Origin: Mycolicibacterium sp. ND9-15
GTDB taxonomy: Bacteria; Actinomycetota; Actinomycetes; Mycobacteriales; Mycobacteriaceae
Assembly (NCBI RefSeq): GCF_035918395.1
Contig: NZ_CP142362.1
Location: 2,269,501 to 2,333,500, forward strand
Reading direction: 5' to 3'
Length of the DNA: 64,000 nucleotides
Part shown: in pieces, positions 9,052-19,264 of the stretch
How the letters are laid out: every line of letters begins with the position of its first letter
How positions within the stretch are numbered: the first letter of the stretch is position 1
Translations under genes and position numbers: made by a program
The notes under the pieces: generated by a model
Database searches by the model: none
What the model was told of the DNA's origin: nothing
What the model saw: the letters and a program-made list of their open reading frames with translations, nothing else

Positions 9052-9615
9052 TCAGGCCAGCGGTTGGCCGTCTTTGGTCAGCACGTGCCATTCGCCGCCG
9101 AACATGTCGAGGCCCTGTCCCTTGGCGTCTCTGTCGGTGGTGTCTCCCGCGTACCGATAGAGCGGTTGTCCACGGTAAGTCACCTGATCACCGCGGTCCC
9201 GCCGCGGGACGGTTCGCGCCGCCGCCACGTCGATGCCCGTCCCGCCGGCCGGATCGGCGTTGGCCAACAGCGGCAGCCAGGTGTCGGCGCACTCGCCGTA
9301 GCAGGTGGGCTCGTTCGCGGCATCCGCCGAGAAGACGTACAGCGTCCGACCGGTGCTGTCGACGACGATCTCACCGAGATCGCCGCGGTCGTCGATCCCC
9401 AGGGACACGTCCCCGATCGGCGGCTTGCGCTCGACCGACGGCGGCGGATTGGGCGCCGCGGCGGTCGGTTCGGTTCGCGGGGCGGTCGCCGGGGGTTGTG
9501 TGGTGGATGTCGCGGCGCTGTTGGTCTCCTTGTTCTCGAGCGCGGAGCAACCGGCCAGGGCGAGCACACTTGCTGTCAGGATCGATGCGCATGCGACGCT
9601 TCGGGGCGTGGGCAT
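9052..9615 (-). CDS. lipoprotein with COG4315-type secreted repeats
   Basis: A 187-residue protein with a lipoprotein signal peptide ending in LALAGC, a Thr/Pro/Ala-rich linker to about residue 60, and then two short beta modules of the COG4315 'secreted repeat' type (TGRTLYVFSAD ... CYGECADTWLPLL and YRGQPLYRYAGDT ... GEWHVL). The function of this family is unknown; it is membrane-anchored on the outer face of the cytoplasmic membrane. The start at 9615 places the lipobox at about residue 23. It sits 59 bases upstream of the luciferase-like gene and may be cotranscribed with it. Confidence 0.75.
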   Translation of the reverse strand: MPTPRSVACASILTASVLALAGCSALENKETNSAATSTTQPPATAPRTEPTAAAPNPPPSVERKPPIGDVSLGIDDRGDLGEIVVDSTGRTLYVFSADAANEPTCYGECADTWLPLLANADPAGGTGIDVAAARTVPRRDRGDQVTYRGQPLYRYAGDTTDRDAKGQGLDMFGGEWHVLTKDGQPLA

Positions 9616-9678
9616 GAACGATCCATTTCCAGCAGCGCCGGCACTCAAACGTGGCGGGGTGCCGAGCCGGCTGCTGCG

Positions 9679-10050
9679 CTAGGCCGACGCCGCCTTCCGT
9701 GCGGCGATCTTCGCGCGGACCTCGGCCATGTCGAGCGCCTTCACCCGGCTGATCAGGTCCTCGAGCGCCGCCGGATGCATCGCCCCGGGCTGGCTGTACA
9801 CGAGCACGCCGTCCCGAAAGGCCATCACCGTGGGGATCGATCGGATCTCCAGCGTCGCGGCCAGGTCACGTTCGGCCTGCGTGTCGACCTTGGCGTGGAC
9901 GACATCCGGGTGCGCTTCCGAGGACCGCTCGAAGACCGGGGCGAAGGCGCGGCACGGGCCACACCAGGACGCCCAGAAGTCAACCAGTACGATCGGATTG
10001 CCGACGACGGTGGACTCGAAGTCGTCGTAGGTCAGACTCTTGGTGGCCAT
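9679..10050 (-). CDS. thioredoxin
   Basis: A 123-residue thioredoxin with the active site WASWCGPCRAF (Cys30/Cys33) and the cis-Pro segment RSIPTVMAF. It is slightly longer than a typical thioredoxin because of a basic helical tail. AAGGAAA precedes the ATG by about 6 bases. It is the last gene of the leftward sulfide operon, 41 bases after the SQR-like gene, so a plausible role is reducing persulfides and recycling sulfane sulfur made by the upstream enzymes (inference from context). Confidence 0.9.
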   Translation of the reverse strand: MATKSLTYDDFESTVVGNPIVLVDFWASWCGPCRAFAPVFERSSEAHPDVVHAKVDTQAERDLAATLEIRSIPTVMAFRDGVLVYSQPGAMHPAALEDLISRVKALDMAEVRAKIAARKAASA

Positions 10051-10091
10051 GGCCGTTTCCTTTCTTGTTTCCTTGTGGGAGAGGCGAACTG

Positions 10092-11303
10092 CTACGCCAG
10101 GCCCTTGAGCATCAGGTTCCAGTACATGAACGGCAGCCCGTACTTCTTGAGGTACCAGTAGCCGCGGTGCGGCTTGGTCGGGTCGAGCAGCGGCAGCGAC
10201 GGGGTCATGTTCAGGTCGTAGTCGAACTCCGCCAGCAGCATCGCGTGCGTGGATGTGACGATCGGGCACGATCCGTAGCCGTTGTAGGAGCCGCGCAACG
10301 GGCGGCCCGCCAAGAACGACTCGATGTTGTCGACCACCACCGGGGCCTGCTTGCGGATCGCAGCACCGGTCTTGGAGTTCGGTGACGACCCGGCGTCGCC
10401 GAGGCTGAACACGTTCGGATAGCGCACGTGTTGCATGGTGTGCTTGTCGATGTCGACATACCCTCCTGCGTCGCCTGTCGACAGCGGGCTCGACTTGATC
10501 CAGTCCGGCGCCGACTGTCGGGGCACGGTGTGGAGCATGTCGTAGGACAGCATCGTGTGGGCTTCGGTGCTGGGCGGGCCGTCCCCGGTGTGCGTGATGC
10601 CCACCTTGTGGGCCGCCGCGTCGATCGACGTCACCTCGGCGTTGGTGTGCACGGTGATGCCGTAGTCGGCGGCGATCGCGTCGAGGTTGTCGGCGATCGC
10701 CGGGATGCCGAACAACCGCGGCGTCGGCACCACGAGGTGGACGTCGATGTCGGAGAGCACGCCCTGCTTTCGCCAGTAGTCGCTGGCGAGATAGGCGATC
10801 TTCTGCGGTGCCCCGGCGCACTTGATCGGACCCGACGGCATGGCGAACACCGCGCTGCCCGATCGCAGGTCGCGAATGAACTCCCACGTGCGGGGCGCGA
10901 GATCGAACCGGTAGTTCGATGAAACCCCGTCCTTGCCGAGCGCTTCGGCCAGCCCCTCGGTGCGATTCCAGTCCAGCTGGATACCGGGGCAGACCACGAG
11001 CGCGTCGTACTCGTAGTCCGCTCCGTCCACGCAGGTGACCGTGTTGTTCTCCGGATCAACGGCCGCCGCCGCGTTCTTGATCCACGTCGCACCCTTGGGC
11101 ATCACCGAGTCCTCGGGCCGTGCGGTCGTCGACGCCTTCGCCTGGCCGCCGCCGACGAGCGTCCACAACGGCTGGTAGTAGTGCGTGTCAGACGGCTCGA
11201 TGACGGCGACGTCCGAGAAACCTCGGCGCAGCAGCCGGGCGGCCACCGAGATGCCGGCTGTGCCGCCGCCGACGATGACGATCTGGTGCTTCGCGGTAAG
11301 CAT
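10092..11303 (-). CDS. sqr: sulfide:quinone oxidoreductase-like FAD protein (type II)
   Basis: A 403-residue two-dinucleotide-fold flavoprotein: IVIVGGGTAGIS binds FAD at the N-terminus, VFSLGDAGSSPNSKT is the second FAD contact, and two redox cysteines occur in GPIKCAGAP and NGYGSCPIVT, the spacing expected for SQR. The C-terminal YWYLKKYGLPFMYWNLMLKG is an amphipathic membrane-anchoring tail. The reaction is oxidation of H2S to a persulfide with electrons to the quinone pool at the inner face of the membrane. It lies between the persulfide dioxygenase-rhodanese gene (33 bases) and thioredoxin, the arrangement expected of a sulfide-oxidising operon. A ribosome site (AAGGAAACGAG) precedes the ATG. 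Confidence 0.85.
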   Translation of the reverse strand: MLTAKHQIVIVGGGTAGISVAARLLRRGFSDVAVIEPSDTHYYQPLWTLVGGGQAKASTTARPEDSVMPKGATWIKNAAAAVDPENNTVTCVDGADYEYDALVVCPGIQLDWNRTEGLAEALGKDGVSSNYRFDLAPRTWEFIRDLRSGSAVFAMPSGPIKCAGAPQKIAYLASDYWRKQGVLSDIDVHLVVPTPRLFGIPAIADNLDAIAADYGITVHTNAEVTSIDAAAHKVGITHTGDGPPSTEAHTMLSYDMLHTVPRQSAPDWIKSSPLSTGDAGGYVDIDKHTMQHVRYPNVFSLGDAGSSPNSKTGAAIRKQAPVVVDNIESFLAGRPLRGSYNGYGSCPIVTSTHAMLLAEFDYDLNMTPSLPLLDPTKPHRGYWYLKKYGLPFMYWNLMLKGLA

Positions 11304-11336
11304 GGTGCTCTCGTTTCCTTCCTGTTCGGCTGTGGC

Positions 11337-12716
11337 TCAGGCGTTCTGGCGTGCTTCCTCCCAGGCGCCGAAACCGCCCAGAATGTCGCTGACATCGACG
11401 AAGCCGTTGTGCCGCAACAGGCTTGCGGCCACCGACGACCGGTACCCGCCGGCGCAGTACACGACTGTCGGCTTGGCCGGATCCAACTCGCCCAGCCGGG
11501 CCGGCAGCTGGCCCACGGGGATGTCGATCGCATTGGGGATCGTCCCCGCCGCGACCTCACCGGGGTTGCGCACGTCGACGACCTGCAGGTCGGCCAGCTC
11601 GGAAGCGCGTCGGTCGAACGCCCTGGCAGTCAGTCTGGACGCGATCTGCACGTCGTCCTGGTGCGCCAGCATCACCTCGAACGGCCGGTCCAGGTAGCCG
11701 ATCACTCGGTCGAATCCGATACGGGCGAGCCGGTTCTTGCCCTCCAACTCCTGGCCCGGTTCGGTGAACAGCACGATGTCGACATCCGAGGGCACCACCG
11801 ATCCGGCGAACTCGGCATAGCGGCCGTCGAGCCCGATGTTGATGGCGTGGCGGAGGTGGCCCTGCGCGAACTCTTCGGGGCTGCGTCCGTCGACCAGGAC
11901 GGCACCGCGCTCGATCGCGTCCAGCACCTGTTCATAGGTCATCGCCGTCGGCATCTTGGTCTCGTCCAGCAGTTCACGGTCCTTGCGGTTGAGGATCGCG
12001 TCGTAGACGAAGTAGCTCGGTGCGGGTGGCTGCCCTTCGGTGACCAACTTCATGAAGGTCGCCTTGTCCGGAGCACGCAGCGCGTAGTTGGTCTGCTTCT
12101 GGTCGCCCATCGTCGACCACAGGTCGGTTGACAGGTTCTTGCCGCAGGCCGAACCCGCGCCGTGTGCCGGGTACACCCGGGTGGCGTCGGGCAGGGTCAT
12201 CAACTTGTTGTGCAGCGAGTCATAGAGCTTGTCGGCCAACTCCTCACGGGTGAACCCGATCGAGGCCAGCAGGTCGGGCCGGCCGACGTCACCGATGAAG
12301 AGCGCGTCGCCGGTCAGCACGCCGTAAGGCACTTCATCGCCGGCGTGCTCGTAGACCACGATGCTCAGCGACTCGGGGGTGTGGCCCGGGGTGTGGCGGA
12401 ACTCCAGGGTCACCTCACCCAGCGAGTAGCGCTCGCCGTCGGCGACGCCCATCGACTCGAACTCGGTCTCGGCGACCGAGGAGTACACGATCTTGGCTCC
12501 GGTGGCCTTGGCGAGTTCCAGGTGACCGGACAGGAAGTCGGCGTGGAAGTGGGTCTCGATGACCAGTTCGATCGTCAAGCCGAACTTCTCGGCATCGGCC
12601 AGGTACTCGGCCACGTCCCGCTGTGGGTCGACAACGACTGCGCGCCCGGTGGTTTCGTCGCCGATCAGATACGACGCATGGGACAGGCAGTCCAGGTAGT
12701 ACTGGATGAATTTCAT
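11337..12716 (-). CDS. cstB: CstB-like persulfide dioxygenase fused to pseudo-rhodanese and rhodanese domains
   Basis: A 459-residue protein in three parts. Residues ~1-230 are an ETHE1-type metallo-beta-lactamase dioxygenase with THFHADFLSGH, HTPGHTPES, GDALFIGDVGRPD and YPAHGAGSACG. Residues ~255-350 are a rhodanese fold whose active loop reads LFTEPGQE and has no Cys. The C-terminal domain is an active-type rhodanese with VVYCAGGYRS. This dioxygenase/pseudo-rhodanese/rhodanese order is that of staphylococcal CstB, which converts persulfides to thiosulfate. The ATG at 12716 has AAGGG upstream. The promoter region shared with the divergent rhodanese gene contains three operator-like repeats. 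Confidence 0.88.
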   Translation of the reverse strand: MKFIQYYLDCLSHASYLIGDETTGRAVVVDPQRDVAEYLADAEKFGLTIELVIETHFHADFLSGHLELAKATGAKIVYSSVAETEFESMGVADGERYSLGEVTLEFRHTPGHTPESLSIVVYEHAGDEVPYGVLTGDALFIGDVGRPDLLASIGFTREELADKLYDSLHNKLMTLPDATRVYPAHGAGSACGKNLSTDLWSTMGDQKQTNYALRAPDKATFMKLVTEGQPPAPSYFVYDAILNRKDRELLDETKMPTAMTYEQVLDAIERGAVLVDGRSPEEFAQGHLRHAINIGLDGRYAEFAGSVVPSDVDIVLFTEPGQELEGKNRLARIGFDRVIGYLDRPFEVMLAHQDDVQIASRLTARAFDRRASELADLQVVDVRNPGEVAAGTIPNAIDIPVGQLPARLGELDPAKPTVVYCAGGYRSSVAASLLRHNGFVDVSDILGGFGAWEEARQNA

Positions 12717-12772
12717 GGCGGCAGCCCTTTCGTTCGGTTGGCGGAGGAAGCCTTCTGGCATCTACCGTGCCT

Positions 12773-12788
12773 ATACCCCCATGGGTAT
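12773..12788. promoter_or_regulatory. operator-like palindrome 1 of the sulfide locus
   Basis: ATACCCCCATGGGTAT is a 6-4-6 palindrome with the G/C-tract, A/T-flank design of CsoR/CstR-family operators. It directly adjoins a TTGACA hexamer on the minus strand (12788-12793), so it would sit between -35 and -10 of the cstB-sqr-trx promoter. The -10 element for that promoter is not clear. Confidence 0.6.
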
Positions 12789-12828
12789 GTCAAGTCGACC
12801 ATGGCCGCAGATATTCCGCGGTTGCATG

Positions 12829-12842
12829 TACCCCCGGGCGTA
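12829..12842. promoter_or_regulatory. operator-like site 2 of the sulfide locus
   Basis: TACCCCCGGGCGTA repeats the TACCCCC....GTA pattern of the sites at 12774 and 12864. It lies just downstream of TTGCAT (12822-12827) and ends a few bases before TGTAACAT (12845-12852), which together form a plausible rightward promoter for the rhodanese-TauE-cstR operon, so bound repressor would occupy the spacer. Confidence 0.55.
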
Positions 12843-12862
12843 TGTGTAACATGCTGGCAAGC

Positions 12863-12878
12863 ATACCCCCACCGGTAT
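12863..12878. promoter_or_regulatory. operator-like site 3 of the sulfide locus
   Basis: ATACCCCCACCGGTAT is the third copy of the same motif, with five of six arm bases pairing. It is about 38 bases upstream of the ATG of the rhodanese-DUF2892 gene, near the expected transcription start. Its presence in the same 105-base window as two other copies argues against chance. Confidence 0.55.
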
Positions 12879-12916
12879 CGGCTCCGAGGCCGGTGCCGAA
12901 CTCGAAAGGACTCGCC

Positions 12917-14694
<1,778 letters not shown>

Positions 14695-14720
14695 CCCGTC
14701 GAGCGCGGACTTGCCGACGG

Positions 14721-15026
14721 TCACCACGTGGACAACAGCACAACGATCACGGCCGTCGCGAAGCCGAAAGTAGCGCCGCCGATCAGCAGAACCTCTGCGT
14801 GCGGGATAGTCCTGATCCGTCGCGACCGTCGATAGCCGAGCGTGAAGACCAACAATGCGAGCGACAACGCGGTGATCGCCAGCAGGCCGCGCGCCGGTCC
14901 AAGGGGTCCGTGCTGCCGAAGCAGCACCAGCGCTCCAACGACCAGGAATCCAAACGAGCTTCTCTCCCATGACAACAGGGTGCGCTCTGCGGGTAGCCCA
15001 GGCTTCATCGGGTCGCGACCATCCAT
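14721..15026 (-). CDS. DUF202 family small membrane protein
   Basis: A 101-residue protein with three transmembrane segments and the DUF202 opening motif ERTLLSWERSSFGFLVVGALVLL. The function of the family is unknown. It starts one base after the stop of the other DUF202 gene, so the two are coupled and may form a heteromer. An internal ATG at 15008 is an alternative start. Confidence 0.75.
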   Translation of the reverse strand: MDGRDPMKPGLPAERTLLSWERSSFGFLVVGALVLLRQHGPLGPARGLLAITALSLALLVFTLGYRRSRRIRTIPHAEVLLIGGATFGFATAVIVVLLSTW

Positions 15027-15027
15027 C

Positions 15028-15378
15028 TCACTGGCCGGACGGGGGCCAGACCACCAGCACCACGAGGACCACCGTGGTGAGCACTAACAGCGCGCCTCCC
15101 AGCATCAGCGGCACATGGGTCCGCGGTAGGTCCTCGCCGCGGCGCATCGCGGCTTGAACCTGCTGCCAACGCCGCACCGCCAACGGGGCGAGCAGACCAC
15201 CGGTGGCGGCCAACGCCACGCTGAGGCCATGTCGCACCCCGGGAACTCCGAACGACGGCACGAACTGTACGACGGCGATGCCACCGGCGATCAACGCCAG
15301 CGCCGTCCGGATCCACGCCAGAAAAGTCCGTTCGTTGGCCAACGTGAAGCGGTAGTCCGGTTCTTGCTCAGCACTCAT
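15028..15378 (-). CDS. DUF202 family membrane protein (YidH-like)
   Basis: A 116-residue protein with the DUF202 motif TLANERTFLAWIRTALALIAGG followed by two more hydrophobic segments, as in YidH. The ATG at 15378 is preferred over an upstream in-frame codon because GGAAG lies upstream and the family motif then starts at about residue 12. It is the first of two coupled DUF202 genes. The roughly 250 bases upstream, before the divergent dehydratase gene, hold no recognised gene. Confidence 0.75.
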   Translation of the reverse strand: MSAEQEPDYRFTLANERTFLAWIRTALALIAGGIAVVQFVPSFGVPGVRHGLSVALAATGGLLAPLAVRRWQQVQAAMRRGEDLPRTHVPLMLGGALLVLTTVVLVVLVVWPPSGQ

Positions 15379-15630
15379 CGAATCACGCGCTTCCGCTCGG
15401 CGGTGGGCCGCATACGGCATGTCCGGATCTCTTCGTGCGGCGCCGCCAAGCTGCGACTGCTTCGGTGACTGCCATGGTCTTGTCTATCGCATTCAAAGCC
15501 TTGTAGTCCGCGGATATTCGCGTTTCAACTCCGCACGCCTCCGACGAGGGCATCCATGCCCGGAGTTCGCGCGCGTTAGTGTGCTGGGGGGTCGGCCACA
15601 GCGACAAGCCGACAGGAAAGTTGAGCAGTC

Positions 15631-16662
15631 ATGACCGCAGCACCAGAAGCGCCGGCGATCGAAGCGCGGGTCGGCCACTACTACGAGATGGACGACACCT
15701 ACCTGGTCGGCCGCGAAAAAGTGCGCGAGTACGCCCGTGCCGTGCAGGACTACCACCCCGCGCACTGGAACACCGACGCCGCCGCTGAGCTGGGGTACAC
15801 CGGTCTGGTCACGCCGCTGACGTTTACCTCGGCCCCGGGCATGTCCTGCAATCGCCGCATGTTCGAACAGGTCGTCGTCGGTTACGACACCTATCTGCAG
15901 ACCGAGGAGGTCTTCGAGCAACACCGCCCGATCGTCGCCGGCGACGAACTGCACGTCGACGTCGAGCTGACATCGGTGCGCAGGATCGCCGGCCGGGACA
16001 TGATCACCGTCACAAACACCTTCACCGACACGGCCGGCGAGCGGGTGCACACCCTGCACACCACCGTCGTCGGCGTCACCGCCGAGGACCTCGATCCGGC
16101 GATCAAGACCGCCGTACAGAACGCGATGATGCACGACGTCGACTTCTCCGGAATCGGCTCATTGGACGGCGAGTACCAGAAGACGGTGCGGCCGCAGGGG
16201 CAGGTGCGGATAGCCGACGGCGGGTTGAACCGCACGCCGGGCACGCCGTCCTTCGATACCGTCAAGGTCGGGGACGAACTACCGGTGCGCCACACCACCC
16301 TGTCGCGCGGCGACCTGGTGAACTATGCCGGGGTGGCCGGTGATGCCAATCCGATCCACTGGGACGAGGACATCGCCAAGCTGGCCGGGCTGCCCGACGT
16401 GATCGCCCACGGCATGCTCACCATGGGGTTGGGCGCCGGGTTCGTCTCCGAATGGTCAGGCGACCCTGGCGCTGTCACCCGGTATGCGGTGCGGCTCTCG
16501 GCACCCGCGGTCGTCTCGGCCAAGGAGGGTGCCGACATCGAGTTCAGCGGCCGGATCAAGTCTCTGGATCCGGCGACCCGCTCCGGTGTCGTCGTGGTGA
16601 CGGCGAAGTCCGGTGGGAAGAAGATCTTCGGGCTCGCGACCATGAACATCCGTTTCGGCTGA
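15631..16662 (+). CDS. fused (3R)-hydroxyacyl-ACP/CoA dehydratase, HadA/HadB-type double hotdog
   Basis: A 343-residue double-hotdog protein. The N-terminal half resembles HadA (ARAVQDYHPAHWNTDAA, VTPLTFTSAPG) and the C-terminal half is a MaoC/HadB domain with the hydratase-2 motif YAGVAGDANPIHWDEDIA followed by AHGMLTMGL, giving the catalytic Asp/His pair. In the FAS-II system HadA and HadB are separate subunits; here they are one chain, as in the HtdX/HtdY-type mycobacterial proteins. The reaction is dehydration of (3R)-hydroxyacyl thioesters in fatty acid or mycolate metabolism. AGGAAAGTTGAG precedes the ATG. Confidence 0.83.
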   Translation: MTAAPEAPAIEARVGHYYEMDDTYLVGREKVREYARAVQDYHPAHWNTDAAAELGYTGLVTPLTFTSAPGMSCNRRMFEQVVVGYDTYLQTEEVFEQHRPIVAGDELHVDVELTSVRRIAGRDMITVTNTFTDTAGERVHTLHTTVVGVTAEDLDPAIKTAVQNAMMHDVDFSGIGSLDGEYQKTVRPQGQVRIADGGLNRTPGTPSFDTVKVGDELPVRHTTLSRGDLVNYAGVAGDANPIHWDEDIAKLAGLPDVIAHGMLTMGLGAGFVSEWSGDPGAVTRYAVRLSAPAVVSAKEGADIEFSGRIKSLDPATRSGVVVVTAKSGGKKIFGLATMNIRFG

Positions 16663-16776
16663 TCTGGACACCCGGCGGCGCGCTGCAGGCGGTCATGATG
16701 GGCCACAGGCGGTTTCAGCGGTTGCCGACTACGTACGGCTGCGTGACCAAGCGGCCTATCTGACACGCTGTGGACC

Positions 16777-16799
16777 GATTCCTTGCTGCGCAAGGATTC
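16777..16799. terminator. hairpin downstream of the HadA/HadB fusion gene
   Basis: GATTCCTTG (16777-16785) and CAAGGATTC (16791-16799) pair over eight of nine bases around a 5-base loop, followed by a T-containing stretch. It lies about 115 bases after the dehydratase stop and 74 bases before the next gene. A terminator or mRNA-stabilising hairpin is possible; there is no clean T run. Confidence 0.35.
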
Positions 16800-16872
16800 T
16801 CGATGTTTCCTTCGTGCCGTTTCACCCCTCACAGTGGAGGGAGCCGTGGTTTACCGCGCGTATGGTCAGTGA

Positions 16873-17778
16873 ATGACTTACTCCATCGTGGCTCGCGACG
16901 ATCGAACCGGCCTCATGGGCGTGGCCTGCCAATCTCAGGCGTTCGCGGTGGGTAGCAGCGTTCCGTGGGCGATGCCCGGTCACGGGGTGATCGCCACGCA
17001 GTCGATGGGCGAACCCATGTACGGCGACTTGGGCCTGGACATCCTGAGGGCGGGCCTGACCGCAACCGAGGCGCTGACGGCGTTGCAGAGTGTGGACCCG
17101 CACCCTGAGCGCCGTCAGGTGGCAATGGTCGATGCCAATACGAACATCGCTGTGTATACCGGCGATACTTGCGTCCCCGCGGCCGGTCACGTTACGGGCC
17201 ACGGGTGCGTGGCCCTCGCGAACATGGTTGTCTCCGAGGCCGTCTGGGAGGCCATGCTCGACGCATGGGAGCACACGGAGGCTTCGGTGCCGACCCGGCT
17301 TGCTGCCGCGCTACACGCCGCGGAGAACGAGGGCGGCGATCTCCGCGGCAAGCGCTCGGCGGCGATCGTGGTCGTCGATGCCACGACGACCGGTCGGCCG
17401 TGGCACGACCGCCTGGTGGATCTACGCGTCGACGACCACGAGGATCCGATCAGCGTGCTCGATCACCTGATCGACCAGAATGCGCGCTACCACAATGCCG
17501 TGGAGGCGTTCGATCTTGCCCTTGGCGACAGTCCCGACGATGCGCTCGCCAGACTCGATCGGTTTCCTGATCCAGATCCCGCGCGGGACCCCGACATCGC
17601 GTTGTGGACCGCAATCGTATTGGCACACGCTGATCGTGAGGCCGACGCCGCCCGAGTACTAGCCGCGCTGGCCATTGACGCGCCGCAATTCCTCGAAGCT
17701 GCCCGCCGCTTCACCGAGGTGGGACTCCTATCCTCGAACACACCCGTCATCCGCTTGCTCGAAGAGCTACAGCGTTAG
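16873..17778 (+). CDS. DUF1028 domain protein (Ntn-hydrolase-like)
   Basis: A 301-residue protein whose N-terminal ~210 residues match DUF1028: MTYSIVARDDRTGLMGVACQSQAFAVGS, GVIATQSMGEPMYG and a TGHGCVALANMVV block. The fold is related to Ntn hydrolases, but the reaction is not established. The C-terminal ~90 residues are helical and TPR-like. There is no signal peptide. It stands alone, with about 210 bases upstream that carry a hairpin and no other gene. Confidence 0.72.
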   Translation: MTYSIVARDDRTGLMGVACQSQAFAVGSSVPWAMPGHGVIATQSMGEPMYGDLGLDILRAGLTATEALTALQSVDPHPERRQVAMVDANTNIAVYTGDTCVPAAGHVTGHGCVALANMVVSEAVWEAMLDAWEHTEASVPTRLAAALHAAENEGGDLRGKRSAAIVVVDATTTGRPWHDRLVDLRVDDHEDPISVLDHLIDQNARYHNAVEAFDLALGDSPDDALARLDRFPDPDPARDPDIALWTAIVLAHADREADAARVLAALAIDAPQFLEAARRFTEVGLLSSNTPVIRLLEELQR

Positions 17779-17959
17779 GGGCGGCCCATTGTCCGTTGGG
17801 CGCTGTTGGTGCCAGTCCTGGCGGGGTAGCACAGAGCGTGCCGCTGGGCCCGGATGCTGACGTCGTGATATCGGACCGCCCTTGATGACGCCGATACCAG
17901 GACGGCCAGCGCATGAACATCGTAGTGTCGGATGGTCAAGGCTCAAGGGCAAGGGACAT

Positions 17960-18190
17960 ATGACCAATCGAGGCAAGTCGACACTGCTCATCGTGAGTTT
18001 GACGGTCCTGGCCGTCGTTTCGGCTCCGGCCGCCGATGCTCGACCAACCTGCCAGGACACGGGCGGTGCGACGATCTGCCAAACCAGTGGCAGTGTGTCG
18101 ATCAAGGCGCGGCCCTCGACACTGGCGCCCCCCGCCAACCAGCCCATGGTCCCATGGGGAGGCCAACCCAATCGAGCTCGTCGTCGGTAG
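17960..18190 (+). CDS. small secreted protein, unknown function
   Basis: A 76-residue protein with a clear Sec signal (MTNRGKSTLLIVSLTVLAVVSAPAADA) and a ~50-residue mature part with one Cys pair (TCQDTGGATICQ) and a Pro-rich tail. Small proteins of this form are common in mycobacterial envelopes; I do not recognise a family. The ATG at 17960 is preceded by AAGGG and gives the signal peptide at the N-terminus; a longer frame to 17882 adds non-signal residues. Confidence 0.6.
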   Translation: MTNRGKSTLLIVSLTVLAVVSAPAADARPTCQDTGGATICQTSGSVSIKARPSTLAPPANQPMVPWGGQPNRARRR

Positions 18191-18298
18191 AAGGGGCCCT
18201 CCGCTACTTGCCACATGAAGTCGTGATACTCGTTGCCGCAGATCTCGCGAGCCACCACGGGGAAATCGCATGAAGTCGTCAACGGCCGTGCGGTGACC

Positions 18299-18805
18299 GT
18301 GAGAACCACCACCGCGCTACGCGCCCTGTTCGCACTCGGTCCCCTGCTCCTGGCGTTTGCGTCATCGCCGTGCGCCCATGCCGAGCCCGAGCCCGAGCCA
18401 TGGCCGACCATCAGGTTCTTCGAGCGGCAGGATGTGGGTCCCTACCTTGTGCCGGGGGCCGACGGGGTGTGGTTCACCGCGCCGACCGGGCAGAACTGTG
18501 GCATCTGGGGCCGCGGGAGCTTCGCCTGTCGCGGCGATATTCCCGGCGCCCCGCCGGGCACCGAGGCGGTGGGCTGGGTGACCGGCGACCGCGCCATGCA
18601 CTACGACTGGTCGGTGCCGTTCCGGATGCCTGCGGCCCGAGCGCATTCCCCGCTGCGATCGCGCACCTTCCTCGAGCACCAGGGGACGACGTGCGCCGTC
18701 ACGAGTGATGCGCAAACGTACTGTGAGCGGGGGCCGCTGCGGTTGCTGATCAGCAACACCGGAACATGGCTGACCCCACCTTGGATGGATCTTCGCAGGC
18801 GATGA
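18299..18805 (+). CDS. secreted protein of unknown function
   Basis: About 168 residues: a signal peptide (VRTTTALRALFALGPLLLAFASSPCAHA) followed by a Cys-containing mature domain (GQNCGIWGRGSFACRG, GTTCAVTSDAQTYCERGP), suggesting two disulfides. Related proteins occur in other mycobacteria; no function is known. The start is uncertain: GTG at 18293 or 18299 gives the best signal peptide, while a TTG at 18233 would add about 22 residues. Its stop is only three bases from the stop of the convergent neighbour. Confidence 0.6.
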   Translation: MRTTTALRALFALGPLLLAFASSPCAHAEPEPEPWPTIRFFERQDVGPYLVPGADGVWFTAPTGQNCGIWGRGSFACRGDIPGAPPGTEAVGWVTGDRAMHYDWSVPFRMPAARAHSPLRSRTFLEHQGTTCAVTSDAQTYCERGPLRLLISNTGTWLTPPWMDLRRR

Positions 18806-18808
18806 CGT

Positions 18809-19264
18809 TCACGGCCCGGCGAGAACTGCGACCACCAACGTGTATCCCTTGTCGGGATTGCGGATCACACTGGTGCCGAATGCCTCATACGAACAGTCCG
18901 CCAGGCTCGAATGCCCTTGCAGGAGCGCTCCCTTGACCGCCGCTGCGACCGTATCGCCGTGGCCCTGGAGCTGCGTGGCGATGCCGGCGTCACTGCCGAG
19001 GTCCGTTAAGACGATCAGCGGATCGGCCACCGGAACGTACTCGGCATCGTGATTGAGGTAGTCCTCGGTCGACCGGTTCGAGATCTCGGCCGCCTGCTCG
19101 ACGAGCGGGTCGTGTCGCAGCGCGGCGCACGATCCGCCGGCCCGCACGGCGGCGATGCCTTGTTCGAGCTCATCTGCGGGTTCGGCACCCGCGGGCGGCG
19201 CACACAGCAGTGCCACGCCGACGAAGGCGATCGGCAGACCCTTCACGAGTTCAGTCGCAGACAT
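18809..19264 (-). CDS. secreted CAP-like protein, last gene of the mce transcription unit
   Basis: A 151-residue protein with a signal peptide (MSATELVKGLPIAFVGVALLCAPPAGA) and a mature domain ELEQGIAAVRAGGSCAALRHDPLVEQAAEISNRS that resembles the start of a CAP/SCP domain, with a second Cys (ADCSYEAFG) likely forming a disulfide with the first. The CAP catalytic His/Glu set is not evident. The ATG at 19264 overlaps the preceding gene by 14 bases. Location at the end of an mce operon suggests an envelope role linked to Mce transport (inference). Confidence 0.6.
   Translation of the reverse strand: MSATELVKGLPIAFVGVALLCAPPAGAEPADELEQGIAAVRAGGSCAALRHDPLVEQAAEISNRSTEDYLNHDAEYVPVADPLIVLTDLGSDAGIATQLQGHGDTVAAAVKGALLQGHSSLADCSYEAFGTSVIRNPDKGYTLVVAVLAGP

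Noticed and set aside
7238..9160. A 640-codon open frame on the plus strand
   Set aside because: Antisense to the acyl-CoA dehydrogenase and luciferase-like genes, whose motifs are clear; no family features in the shadow frame.
10051..10887. Upstream extension of the thioredoxin frame to 10887
   Set aside because: The extension is Arg-rich and lies in another frame of the SQR gene. The thioredoxin fold begins at the ATG at 10050 with a ribosome site.
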